A stretch of 64,000 nucleotides of DNA from positions 161,118-225,117 of the forward strand of contig JACKIB010000009.1 of NCBI GenBank assembly GCA_020638695.1, read 5' to 3'. The notes beneath the pieces were generated by a model. The model was not told the DNA's origin, searched no databases, and saw only the letters and a program-made list of their open reading frames with translations. Numbering within the stretch: position 1 is the stretch's first letter; every line of letters starts with the position of its first letter. The stretch is from Planctomycetota bacterium (lineage in GTDB: Bacteria > Planctomycetota > UBA1135 > UBA2386). A program made the position numbers and the translations under genes. Positions 18,637 through 27,173 of this stretch are shown here, in pieces.

Positions 18637-19158
18637 TCAACGAGACCGGTGAAGGTCGAGTCGCTGGAACAGGAACGCGCGGGCGAACGCCCACTCGCGA
18701 CGGATGGTGCGAGGCGACATGCCCAGGGCCTGCGCCGCTTCCTCCTCGGTGAGGCCGGCGTAGAAGCGCAGCCGCACCACCTCCGCGCTGCGCGGGTTGC
18801 CCTCGGCCAGCGCCGCGATCGCTTCGTCGAGCGCGATCAAGTCGTCGTACGAAGCAGTCGCGGAGATCTGCTCGAGGTCGAGCGGCAGGCGGTCGGCGCC
18901 GCCGCCGCGCTTCTTGGCGTTGTGGCGGCGGGCGTGGTCGATCAGGATGCAGCGCATCGACTCGGCTGCGGCGGCGAAGAACCGCGCCGGATCGTGGCTC
19001 AGCGCCTCCAGTCGGTCGCGCAACGTCAACCACGCTTCGTGCACCAGCGCGGTTGGCTGCAAGGTGTGGTCGTCTCGCTCACCTCGCAGCTGCCGCTCGG
19101 CGATCCCACGAAGCCGTTGGTAGACGGTGGCCAGCAGTTGGTCGTCGGTCGGTGTCAC
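18637..19158 (-). CDS. ECF-type sigma factor coupled to a Ser/Thr kinase
   Basis: The 173-residue protein has region 2 'YQRLRGIAERQLRGERDDHT' with 'LQPTALVHEAWLTL', and the characteristic 'RFFAAAAESMRCILIDHARR' of the planctomycete/acidobacterial ECF subfamily that accompanies kinases. Region 4 has 'NPRSAEVVRLRFYAGLTEEE' and the recognition helix 'GMSPRTIRREWAFARAFL'. The GTG start at 19158 shares four bases with the kinase stop (GTGA) and has GGAGG upstream. No anti-sigma gene is nearby. By analogy with kinase-regulated ECF factors such as EcfP/PknT of Vibrio, control may be by phosphorylation; this is inference. Confidence 0.88.
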   Translation of the reverse strand: MTPTDDQLLATVYQRLRGIAERQLRGERDDHTLQPTALVHEAWLTLRDRLEALSHDPARFFAAAAESMRCILIDHARRHNAKKRGGGADRLPLDLEQISATASYDDLIALDEAIAALAEGNPRSAEVVRLRFYAGLTEEEAAQALGMSPRTIRREWAFARAFLFQRLDLHRSR

Positions 19159-22100
19159 CGTCCCGTTCCTCCGCTGCCGGGCATGGCGGCGAGGTCGGCC
19201 TTGGCGCGGTCCGCCGTGTGGCGGTGGTCGGTGCGCTGCGCCTCGTCGGCCGTCGCCGCCGCTGCACCGCGGTGCGCGGACACCAGCACTTCGAGGCAAC
19301 GACGCCGGTAGGCGACCGGCGCGGGAGAGCGGCGCAGCAACGACCACGCGGCATCGGCGTGTCGCGCCGCCTCGGCGCACTTGCCCTCCGCGAGCAGGCA
19401 GGCGGCGAGCATCGCCGCGCTGTCACCCGTCGGCCATTGGTCGGGGATCTCGGTGGTGCAGTACGCGTGTGCCGCCGCGGCCAACGGCTTGGCCGCCGCC
19501 GCGTCGCCAGCGTCGAGGAACAAGCGAGCTGCCTTGGCCCTGGTGGCGGCGATCTGCCCGGCCGGGTTGCCGAGCTCGGTCATCAGTGCGACCCTGGCGC
19601 GTTGTGCGACCGCGGCGGTGCGCAGGTCACCGGCCGCCTTGGCGGCGCGCGCCAGGGCGGTCTCGGCGTTGAGCAGTTCGCCTGCTGCCGCGGCCTGGCT
19701 GCGGCGGAGTTCGACCGCTTCACGCAGCAGCGGTACCGCGGCGCTCGGGTCGCCGCGGCGGTGCGTCAGCATCCCGAGGTTGGTCAGCGAGCCGGGGATT
19801 CCGGGGTTGTCGTTTCCCAACGCGCGGTGCAGGCGCAGCGCGCGTTGGTAGAGCGTGACCGCTGCGTCGAGTCGACCCTGGCGTTCCACCGCGATGCCGA
19901 GGTTCTGGATCGCCCCGGCGAACGCGCGCGAGGTGCCGCCGGCGGCCTCGCCCAACTCGACGGCGCACCGCAGGTGGCGCTCCGCGTCCGCCGGACGGCG
20001 CGCCTGCAGCTCGAGTCGCCCGAGGTCCGCGAAGGTGCTCGCCAGGTCCGGATGGCCGGCGGGCAGCACCGCCTTGCGCACCTCGAGCGCCCGTCCCAGG
20101 TGCTCGCGGGCGCGCGGCAGGTCGTTCTGCTGGAGTGCCAGGCCGCCGAGGAACGCGTGCGTCGCGGCGACCTGTGGATGGCGTGCGCCGAACGCCTTGC
20201 TCTGGTTCGCCAGCGCGCGTTCGGCCGCTCGCCGCGCTTCGCCCAGCGCACCACGGGTGCGATGCACCGCGGCGAGGTTCATGTCGCTGGTGGCGAGCAT
20301 CGGGTGGTCGGGGGCGAAGCATCGTGTGCGTGCCGCCCGGGCGGCTTCGAAGTGTGCCTTCGCGGACTCGGTGGTTCCGCGACGCAAGGCGAATGCGCCG
20401 AGAAGATCGAGCCCGAACGCACGTTGCGCGAGGACCCGCGGATCGACGTTGTTGCGGGGCAGCAGCGCCAGCGCAGGCTGCACCAGTGCCTCGCCCTGCC
20501 GCGGGTCGTCGGCGAGCCGGTAGAGGTCGGCGCGGGTCAGCATCAGCTGCCCCACGCGGGGGCTGCGCGGGTTGCGTGCGCGCGCCATGCCGAGCGCCTC
20601 CTCCGCGGATTCCGCCGCGCCACGCAAGTCGCCGAGCTCACGGCGCAGCGCTGTCTGTTCGATCAGGGCGCGTTCCAACGGCAGCGCATCACCCGCGGTC
20701 CGCGCCAGCGCGACCGCGCGGTCCAGGTGTCCGCGGGCCGATTCGAGCTGCGACAGATTGCGGTAGGCGCCGCCGACCGTGACGTGCAGTTCCAGCGCGA
20801 CATCGGGGTCGCTGGCGAACCGCTCCGCGATGTGCGGCGCGAACTCGTCGAGCATCGCCCGTACCGAGTGATCCGGACCGCGCAGGGCGTGCGGGTCGGC
20901 GGTCAGCAGCAGCGTGCGCAACGCCGCGACGGTGCGCGACTTGCTGGCGGACGCGGCGCGTGCGTCGGCCAGTGCGAGCGACGTGGCGACGAACCCGATC
21001 AGGATCGACAGGAGCAGGGTGGTGCTGCCCAGCGCGGCGGCGCGGTGTCGGCCGAGAAAGCGCCGCAGCACGTAGCCCGCGGTCGGCGGTCCCGCGGACA
21101 CCGGCATCCCGCTGCGGAAGTTGCGCAGGTCGGTCGCCAGCGCGTTCGGTGTCGGGTAGCGGTCGTCCGGGTTCTTCTGCAGGGCGCGGTCGATGATCCA
21201 GTCGAGGTCGCCGTGCAACGCGCGCGACCAGCGCGACCGGTCTGCACCCGGCAGCGGGACCGGGCGGTCGCCCTGTGCCACTCGTGTGCTCGGTCGGCGC
21301 GGCGCCTCGTCGCGGATGCGCGACACCATGCCGTCCGCGCCGATGCCGGTCGCGTGGTCGCCGCGCTCGAACGGGCGCCTGCCGGCGAGGAGTTCGTAGA
21401 GCACCACCCCGAGGCTGTACACGTCGGCGCGGGAGTCGAGCTCGTCCAAGCGCCCCAGCGCCTGCTCCGGCGGCATGTACTCCAAGGTGCCGATCGGCTG
21501 TCCGTGCAGGGTGCCGGTGAAGTCGGGGTGTGCGACGTCAGGGTCGAGTGCCTTGGCGATGCCGAAGTCGATCACCTTCGGCAACGGTCGCTGATCGGAG
21601 CTGCGCGCCACCAAGATGTTGGCAGGCTTCAGGTCGCGGTGCACGATGCCTTTGAGGTGGGCGTGTTGCACCGCGAGGCAGACCGCGATCACCAAGTCGA
21701 CCCGCTCCCCGATGCCGAGGCCGTGCTCGCGGCAGTACTCGGTGATCGGCTTGCCGTCGACCAGCTCCATCGCGAAGTACGGCCGGCCCGAAGCCGTCGT
21801 GCCGCCGTCGTACACCGCGGCGATGTTGGGGTGCTGCATGCGCGCCAGCGCCTGCCGCTCCTGTTCGAAACGCGCAGTCGCCGACCGCCCGTGGAGGCCG
21901 AGCTTGAGGATCTTCAACGCCACGTCGCGCTGCAGCGGTTCGAGCTGGCGGGCGCGGAACACCACTCCGAAGCCCCCTTCCCCGAGGCGTTCCATCAGCT
22001 CGAACCGACCGTCGACCGTGGTGCCCGGCTGCTCGGTCGCGGTCGGGTCCCGACGCTCGGCCAAGAAACCCGTGGCGGCTGCGAGTGCGGAGAGAAGGTC

Positions 22101-22226
22101 GGCGACCTCGCGCTGGAGGTCCGGTTCGCCCGGGCAGGCTTCGGCCAGAAACGCGGCGTGCCGTTCTTCCGGCAGGTCCAATGCCTGCTCGAACAGCTGC
22201 TTCACTCTCTCGGCGCGGGATGGCAT
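19155..22226 (-). CDS. Membrane-anchored Ser/Thr protein kinase with TPR sensor region
   Basis: The 1023-residue protein is an Hanks-type kinase. After a helical N-terminus come the glycine loop LGEGGFGVVF (81-90), Lys105, HRDLKPAN (196-203) and DFG (220-222), with EYMPPEQA as the activation-segment end. A membrane segment at about 399-420 (GSTTLLLSILIGFVATSLAL) separates it from a C-terminal region of some 600 residues of TPR-like repeats ('ALGMARARNPRSPRVGQLML', 'HPMLATSDMNLAAVHRTRG', 'HPDLASTFADLGRLELQARR'). All catalytic residues are present. The extracytoplasmic or cytoplasmic side of the TPR part is not determined. The stop overlaps the start of the ECF gene by four bases (GTGA). Confidence 0.9.
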   Translation of the reverse strand: MPSRAERVKQLFEQALDLPEERHAAFLAEACPGEPDLQREVADLLSALAAATGFLAERRDPTATEQPGTTVDGRFELMERLGEGGFGVVFRARQLEPLQRDVALKILKLGLHGRSATARFEQERQALARMQHPNIAAVYDGGTTASGRPYFAMELVDGKPITEYCREHGLGIGERVDLVIAVCLAVQHAHLKGIVHRDLKPANILVARSSDQRPLPKVIDFGIAKALDPDVAHPDFTGTLHGQPIGTLEYMPPEQALGRLDELDSRADVYSLGVVLYELLAGRRPFERGDHATGIGADGMVSRIRDEAPRRPSTRVAQGDRPVPLPGADRSRWSRALHGDLDWIIDRALQKNPDDRYPTPNALATDLRNFRSGMPVSAGPPTAGYVLRRFLGRHRAAALGSTTLLLSILIGFVATSLALADARAASASKSRTVAALRTLLLTADPHALRGPDHSVRAMLDEFAPHIAERFASDPDVALELHVTVGGAYRNLSQLESARGHLDRAVALARTAGDALPLERALIEQTALRRELGDLRGAAESAEEALGMARARNPRSPRVGQLMLTRADLYRLADDPRQGEALVQPALALLPRNNVDPRVLAQRAFGLDLLGAFALRRGTTESAKAHFEAARAARTRCFAPDHPMLATSDMNLAAVHRTRGALGEARRAAERALANQSKAFGARHPQVAATHAFLGGLALQQNDLPRAREHLGRALEVRKAVLPAGHPDLASTFADLGRLELQARRPADAERHLRCAVELGEAAGGTSRAFAGAIQNLGIAVERQGRLDAAVTLYQRALRLHRALGNDNPGIPGSLTNLGMLTHRRGDPSAAVPLLREAVELRRSQAAAAGELLNAETALARAAKAAGDLRTAAVAQRARVALMTELGNPAGQIAATRAKAARLFLDAGDAAAAKPLAAAAHAYCTTEIPDQWPTGDSAAMLAACLLAEGKCAEAARHADAAWSLLRRSPAPVAYRRRCLEVLVSAHRGAAAATADEAQRTDHRHTADRAKADLAAMPGSGGTGR

Positions 22227-22386
22227 GGGTCGGCAGGCCAGGCGCAGGAGCCGCACCGAGCCGGCCACGAATCTTCGCATTTTTCGCGGTGGGTCGACAC
22301 GCGGCGTCGGGCGAGCCCGGGCGATCGTCGCCGAGTCGCGGCGAGCGTGGCGCGGGCGCAAACGCCTGCTGCCGTAAGATCCCGGC

Positions 22387-23190
22387 GTGACCGGCGACCT
22401 GGAGTTCGTGACCGAGACGCGCGCCGGTGGATCCGCGCTGCTGCGCCGCGACCTCGTCGAGGTCGACGCCGCACTGCTCTGGTCCCCGGGCGAACCCCTG
22501 TCAGGGGCTCGAGGGCGAGGGGGGGCAGCCGTGGTCGAGCTGCGACCCGGGGTTCGCGGGGTCGTGCGCGACTACCGGCGGGGTGGGGGGGCAGCGCGGC
22601 TCTTGTCGCTGCGCTATTTCGATCCGCGGCGACCGGCCCGGGAGCTGCGCGTGCTCAGCGCGCTGCAGAAGCTCGGCGTACCGGTGGTCGCTCCGCTCGC
22701 TGCGCTCGTGAAGCGGCTGCCGCCGCTGGGTTTCCGCCTGCGGTTGATCACCGAGCTGATCGAAGGCGCCGAGCCCCTGCCGGCGTTCGTGGCACGGAAC
22801 CCCGAGTTGCGACATTCCGCGGTGCGGGAGGCGGGACGTGTGGTGGGGATGGCGTTCGGCGCTGGATTGCGGCACCCCGACCTGCATCCCGACAACCTGA
22901 TTGCGCGCTGCCGCGACGGGCAGGTCGAAGTCGTGTTGCTGGACTTGGATCGGGCGACGTTGGGCGGTCCTCTCGAGTCCGCGACCCGCGATCGGATGCT
23001 GGTGCGGATGGCGCGCTATCTGCATCGGCATGCGGCCACGCTCGCCTGCACCCCCACGTGGACCGACCGGCTGCGGTTCCTCGGCGCCATGGGTTGGTCG
23101 CGCGCCGAACGGCGTGCCGTATGGAGCCGCGTGACCCCGCTGCTGCTGCGCCAGTTGGCGCGGCGCGGCTTGCAGATCGGGTCGCGTTGA
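22387..23190 (+). CDS. LPS core/Kdo kinase-like protein (KdkA/WaaP family)
   Basis: The 267-residue protein resembles 3-deoxy-D-manno-octulosonic acid kinase and related LPS kinases: 'VRGVVRDYRRGG', then 'LRYFDPRRPARELRVLSALQ' and 'KLGVPVVAPLA', 'LITELIEGAEPL', the catalytic loop LRHPDLHPDN (Asp165) and 'VVLLDLDRA' (Asp186/Asp188). It would phosphorylate Kdo or heptose in the LPS inner core in the cytoplasm. The GTG start at 22387 is chosen because no ATG lies near the conserved N-terminus and the reading begins shortly before it. The 160-base gap from the divergent kinase gene presumably holds both promoters; no motif stands out. Confidence 0.78.
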   Translation: MTGDLEFVTETRAGGSALLRRDLVEVDAALLWSPGEPLSGARGRGGAAVVELRPGVRGVVRDYRRGGGAARLLSLRYFDPRRPARELRVLSALQKLGVPVVAPLAALVKRLPPLGFRLRLITELIEGAEPLPAFVARNPELRHSAVREAGRVVGMAFGAGLRHPDLHPDNLIARCRDGQVEVVLLDLDRATLGGPLESATRDRMLVRMARYLHRHAATLACTPTWTDRLRFLGAMGWSRAERRAVWSRVTPLLLRQLARRGLQIGSR

Positions 23191-23280
23191 TCGCCCCGGC
23201 GATCGGGCCGTCCGTGTTGCTTCGCGAGTATGATCCCTGGTGCCGCCCCTCCCACGAAATCGGGCATCCCTGGTTCGCTC

Positions 23281-24717
23281 ATGCATCTGAATCCCTGCGT
23301 CGCCGCTGCCATCCTGGCCGGCACAGTGTTCCTCTCTCCCCTCGCCGCGCAGAACGTCACCGTCGTCAAGAAGTGGAAGCGCGCTGCCGTCGACTACTCC
23401 GATGTGTGGGGCTGGACTTCCCCGACCGGGCGCGAGTTCGCCTTCGTCGGCGAGTACTCCGGCATCTGGGCGGTCGAGACCACCGATCCGACCAACATCA
23501 AGGAAGCCGGGTGGTGGACGGCCAACAGCAGTTCGTGGCGCGACTTCACGCACCTGGGTTCGTACATCTACTCGGTGAGCGAGCACCACCGCGGCATCCG
23601 GGTCATCGACATGTCCAACCCCGATGCGCCGAAGGATCTCGGCCTGGTCGCGACGGCCCAGCTCAGCCATTCGCACAACATCCGCTCCGATCACGAGAAC
23701 GAGCTGCTGTACGTTTGTGGCACCAACCAGGGTTGCGCGATCTTCGACGCCAGGACCAGCAAGACCAACCCCACGCTGATCGCCTCGTGGAACACCGTCT
23801 ACACCCATGACGCGTTCATCGCCCGCGGCAAGGCGTACTTCGCCAACGGTGTCACGCGTGGCACCAACTACGTGCGAATCTTCGACTCGCGCAACCCGGC
23901 CAGCCTGGTCCAGCTCGGTCTGGCCCAGACGCCGGGCAACTACGCGCACAACTGCTGGGTGACCGAAGACGACCAGCTGATGGTCGCGACCGACGAGATC
24001 GCCAACACCGGCACGCCACACGCCACGGTGTGGGACATCAGCAACCCTGCCAGCCCGGTGAAGAAGGGCGACTACATCGTCAGCGGAACCGGCGTGCACA
24101 ACGCCTACGTGATCGGTCGCACGTCGTTCATCTCGCACTACGCGGATGGCTTCCACATGGTCGATCTCGCGGATCCGACCAACCCGACGATGCTGGCCCG
24201 CTACGACACTTCGCCGGGCTACACCAGCGGGTACCACGGCGCGTGGGGTGTGTTCCCGTTCACCGACTCGGGGTTGATGTACGTCAGCGACATCGAGGAA
24301 GGGCTGTACGTGCTGCAGGTCGACTGCGGGCACCTCAACCGCTTCGAGGCCGGCACGGCGGGCAGCAACGGTCTGGTGCCGCGGGTAAGGTTCGATGGGG
24401 CCTCGCCCAAGGTCGGTGCCCAGGGGCTGGTCATGAAGGTGTCCAACCTGCAGCCGAACGCCCAGGCGCTGTTCGCGCTGAGCGCCAAGAGTGCGAAGTT
24501 CAACCTGTTCGGCGTGCAGGTCAACGTCGACCTGACCGGCGCGTTCTTCGTGCAGTTCCAAGCCGACGCGAACGGCGAGGCCACGCTCCCGGCACCGGTC
24601 CCCAACGATCCGAACATCGGCAACACGCGGGTGTACTTCCAGGTGTTCGGCCAGGACAGTGGCAACACCGGCGGGTACTCCGCCTCGCGCGGCATGTGGA
24701 CCGGGATCTGTAAGTAG
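23281..24717 (+). CDS. Secreted choice-of-anchor B family protein (LVIVD-type repeats)
   Basis: The 478-residue protein starts with signal peptide MHLNPCVAAAILAGTVFLSP (cleavage near LAAQ). It then has repeats typical of choice-of-anchor B proteins: 'YSDVWGWTSPTGREFAFVGE', 'TDPTNIKEAGWW', 'YIYSVSEHHRGIRVIDMSNP', 'YVCGTNQGCAIFD', 'KAYFANGVTRGTNYVRIFD', 'HNCWVTEDDQLMVATDE' and 'FHMVDLADPTNPTMLARYDT'. This is a beta-propeller-like array that ends near 350. The C-terminal segment (GLVMKVSNLQPNAQALFALS onward) is the beta domain seen in three other secreted proteins here. The function is unknown; the localisation is extracellular or cell surface. The ATG at 23281 is chosen as the start of the signal peptide. 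Confidence 0.85.
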   Translation: MHLNPCVAAAILAGTVFLSPLAAQNVTVVKKWKRAAVDYSDVWGWTSPTGREFAFVGEYSGIWAVETTDPTNIKEAGWWTANSSSWRDFTHLGSYIYSVSEHHRGIRVIDMSNPDAPKDLGLVATAQLSHSHNIRSDHENELLYVCGTNQGCAIFDARTSKTNPTLIASWNTVYTHDAFIARGKAYFANGVTRGTNYVRIFDSRNPASLVQLGLAQTPGNYAHNCWVTEDDQLMVATDEIANTGTPHATVWDISNPASPVKKGDYIVSGTGVHNAYVIGRTSFISHYADGFHMVDLADPTNPTMLARYDTSPGYTSGYHGAWGVFPFTDSGLMYVSDIEEGLYVLQVDCGHLNRFEAGTAGSNGLVPRVRFDGASPKVGAQGLVMKVSNLQPNAQALFALSAKSAKFNLFGVQVNVDLTGAFFVQFQADANGEATLPAPVPNDPNIGNTRVYFQVFGQDSGNTGGYSASRGMWTGICK

Positions 24718-24855
24718 GCGCGCGTATCGCGGCCCCGACGTCGCGGTCGCGAGCATCGAGCCGCGGCGCAGACGTCGACCGGGCGGGCGGGCGCCCGACC
24801 CGCGGGCCAGAACGGAGTTTCGCCGTGGTGGTCCTGCGGACATGATCGGGCCGCC

Positions 24856-26004
24856 ATGCGCGCCCTGCACCTGTTCGCCAACTTCAAGTGGACCGGCCCG
24901 GCGGATCCCGCGATCCGCGCCGCGGCGGGGCTGCGGGCGCTCGGCGCCGACGTGTTGTTCGCGCAGGCGACGTACATGCACGGCGACGAGCACCGCATGG
25001 CGCGGGAACTCGCCCGCGCCCGAATGCCGGTCACCGGCGATCTGGAGCTGCGCAAGCACTTCCACGTCGGATCGATCTGGCGGGATGCAGGTCGGTTGGC
25101 GGCGCGACTGCGGCGTGGCGACTTCGATCTGCTGCACACGCATCTCCCAGCCGACCACCTGATCGGTTCGTTGGCCAAGCGGCGATCGCGGCGCAACGTG
25201 CTCCTGCTGCGCACGCTGCACGACCCGGAGCCGCCCGCGCGCGGCCCGCGGGCGCGGTTCGCGTTCGCCAACACCGACGGGGTGGTGGTTCCGACCGAGA
25301 GCTGCGCGCGGCAGTTCTGCGCCCGATTCGGGGTGGCGCGCGAGCGCGTGTTGGTCCAGGAGCCAACCACCGACCCGCATCGCTTCACCCGGGTGGCAGG
25401 CAACCTGCGCCACGCGTTCGGCTTCCACGCCGGGCACTTCGCGATCGGCATCACCGCCCGCATTCAGCCGCACCGCCGGTTCGAGTTCCTGTGGGAGGTC
25501 GCCCGCCAGGTGGTCGACGCGGAGCCGAACGTGCGTTTCGTGCTGCTCGGGCGCGGCAACGAGCACGACACGCGCACGCTGGTGCGCGATCCGATCGCGC
25601 GACTCGGGCTGGTCGAGAACGTGGTTCTGCCCGGCTACCTGTACGAGCCCGACTACACCCGTGCGCTGGCCTCCCTGGACCTGTTCACGTTCCTCGTGCC
25701 GGGCAGCGATGGCAGCTGCCGCGCCGTCCGCGAAGCGCTCGCCGCCGGTCTGCCGGTCGTGGCGACCAAGCGCGGGATCCTGCCGGAGCTGCTGGGCCGG
25801 CGTGAGGACGACGTCGCGCCGGAACCCTGTGGATTGCTGCTGGAGGATGACGCGGCGCTGTTCGCCACGGGGATCGTCAAACTGATCCGCAACCCGGAGG
25901 CGCGCACACGGCTGCGCGACGCCGCGTTGCTGCGCACCGCGCGGCGGATGGACCCGGTGGTGGCGAGCCGCGCGCTGCTCGAGTTCTACGCGCGGCTCGG
26001 CTGA
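24856..26004 (+). CDS. Glycosyltransferase family 4 (GT-B)
   Basis: The 382-residue protein has a GT-B fold. The N-terminal Rossmann half has 'RALHLFANFKWTGPADPAIR' and 'LLHTHLPADHLIG'. The C-terminal GT4 half has 'AIGITARIQPHRRFEFLWEV', 'VRFVLLGRGNEHDT', 'VLPGYLYEPDYTRALASLDL' and 'DGSCRAVREALAAGLPVVAT', with the acid in REALAAG at the donor site. It transfers a sugar from a nucleotide donor to an unknown acceptor, probably in envelope polysaccharide or LPS synthesis. The ATG lies 138 bases after the preceding gene with no clear ribosome binding site. There is no membrane anchor. Confidence 0.88.
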   Translation: MRALHLFANFKWTGPADPAIRAAAGLRALGADVLFAQATYMHGDEHRMARELARARMPVTGDLELRKHFHVGSIWRDAGRLAARLRRGDFDLLHTHLPADHLIGSLAKRRSRRNVLLLRTLHDPEPPARGPRARFAFANTDGVVVPTESCARQFCARFGVARERVLVQEPTTDPHRFTRVAGNLRHAFGFHAGHFAIGITARIQPHRRFEFLWEVARQVVDAEPNVRFVLLGRGNEHDTRTLVRDPIARLGLVENVVLPGYLYEPDYTRALASLDLFTFLVPGSDGSCRAVREALAAGLPVVATKRGILPELLGRREDDVAPEPCGLLLEDDAALFATGIVKLIRNPEARTRLRDAALLRTARRMDPVVASRALLEFYARLG

Positions 26005-26022
26005 TCCGGGCTCGGGCCCCGG

Positions 26023-26991
26023 CTACTGCACCGTGATGCCGACACCGTTGGTGAACACGACCTGGAGCGGGCGCGTCACGGTGGGGTCGGCGACCAGCAC
26101 TTGGCTGCGCAGGAAGAAGCCCTTCAGCGTGTTGTCGTTGGGGATCGGCAGCGGCAGCGTCAGGATGCCGCTCGACGGCGCACCCGAGCCGGTCGTCACG
26201 GGTGCCTGGATCACGAAGTCGGTGTGCAGGAAACACCCGGGGGCGCCCGCCGGGGTCAGGTCGAAGCTCACGTAGTTCTTCTGCACGCCGAGCACCGCGA
26301 GCGCGGGTGCCGAGGGTGGCAGGGTCGTGGCCGACAGGCTGAAGCCCGCGTTGCCGACGAACGGCACGTCGGCGGCGTCGTACACCGCCAGCTTCCCGTT
26401 GCCATCGCTGCAGCTCGCGCCGATGCGGTCGACCCCGGGCAGACGCGAGCACCAGAGGCGGAACTTCCACTGGTGGCCCTGGTAGGGTCCGTTCCATGGC
26501 GCCGAGTTGGTCGGGCTCCACTTGTAGACCTGGATGCCCGGCAGGGTGCGTCCCGAGGCCTCGACCGAAGCCTGACAACCGTTCACCGGGATCCACGAGA
26601 CCCAGAACGTCTGGTCCTTGGCGAGGACCACCGGCTTGTCGAGCTGCGCCCCTTGCCACCCGTTGGTCAGATTCATGGAGAACGACCCTCGGGCGAGTTC
26701 CGACTTCGGTTCGTCCTTGGTGGCGTCGTGGTCCCAGATGCCCACGGTACTGGTCCCGGTGCGCTCGCCGGTGAACACCTGCACGGCGAGCACCACGAGC
26801 GCCGACTTGGCGGTGGTCTTGATGCAGTCGGTGTAGTTCGGGCCGCCCATCGACACGTTGTCCATGAACACGTTGCCGTCGAAGTCGGCTTGGCATGGGG
26901 ACTGGGAGCGCGACGCGGCGGCGAGCACCGCGATGGAGAGGGCGAACAGGCCGGTGCGAGACGCGGCGGAGATGGTGGTCATGGCCGGCAT
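26023..26991 (-). CDS. Secreted protein with shared C-terminal beta domain
   Basis: The 322-residue protein begins at the ATG at 26991 (MPAMTTISAASRTGLFALSI), which has AGGGAT just upstream; a second ATG lies three codons later. A signal peptide ends near SRSQSPC. The N-terminal domain (about 30-190) begins 'CQADFDGNVFMDNVSMGGPN' and has 'KPVVLAKDQTFWVSWIPVNG', a jelly-roll-like beta pattern. The last roughly 110 residues ('VGNAGFSLSATTLPPSAPAL', 'APGCFLHTDFVIQAP', 'LPLPIPNDNTLKGFFLRSQV') are the shared C-terminal domain. It runs convergently with the GT4 gene, whose stop is 18 bases away. Function is not recognised. Confidence 0.75.
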   Translation of the reverse strand: MPAMTTISAASRTGLFALSIAVLAAASRSQSPCQADFDGNVFMDNVSMGGPNYTDCIKTTAKSALVVLAVQVFTGERTGTSTVGIWDHDATKDEPKSELARGSFSMNLTNGWQGAQLDKPVVLAKDQTFWVSWIPVNGCQASVEASGRTLPGIQVYKWSPTNSAPWNGPYQGHQWKFRLWCSRLPGVDRIGASCSDGNGKLAVYDAADVPFVGNAGFSLSATTLPPSAPALAVLGVQKNYVSFDLTPAGAPGCFLHTDFVIQAPVTTGSGAPSSGILTLPLPIPNDNTLKGFFLRSQVLVADPTVTRPLQVVFTNGVGITVQ

Positions 26992-27173
26992 TCTATCCCT
27001 ACCGCTCGCGGAGTGATGGTGGGCTGTTTGCGCGCCAGCGACACGCTCGTGAGGTTTCTGTCCCGATTTGTGGAGTTCGTTGTTCGCTCTCCCGCGGCTA
27101 CGACTCTTTCGAGATAATGTCGAACGCAACCACGGCTCGGGCGCTCACGTGCTCAGTCTTCGAAGGATCTCCA

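Noticed and set aside
19053..23810. Very long open frame (over 1500 codons) on the plus strand
   Set aside because: It is antisense to the kinase at 19155-22226 and runs through two further genes; its product is low-complexity, Arg/Gln/Gly-rich, with no domain. High GC removes stops on the opposite strand.
22501..25566. About 1000-codon open frame on the minus strand
   Set aside because: Antisense to the Kdo-kinase-like, choice-of-anchor B and glycosyltransferase genes, all of which have clear motifs; no signal peptide or domain of its own.
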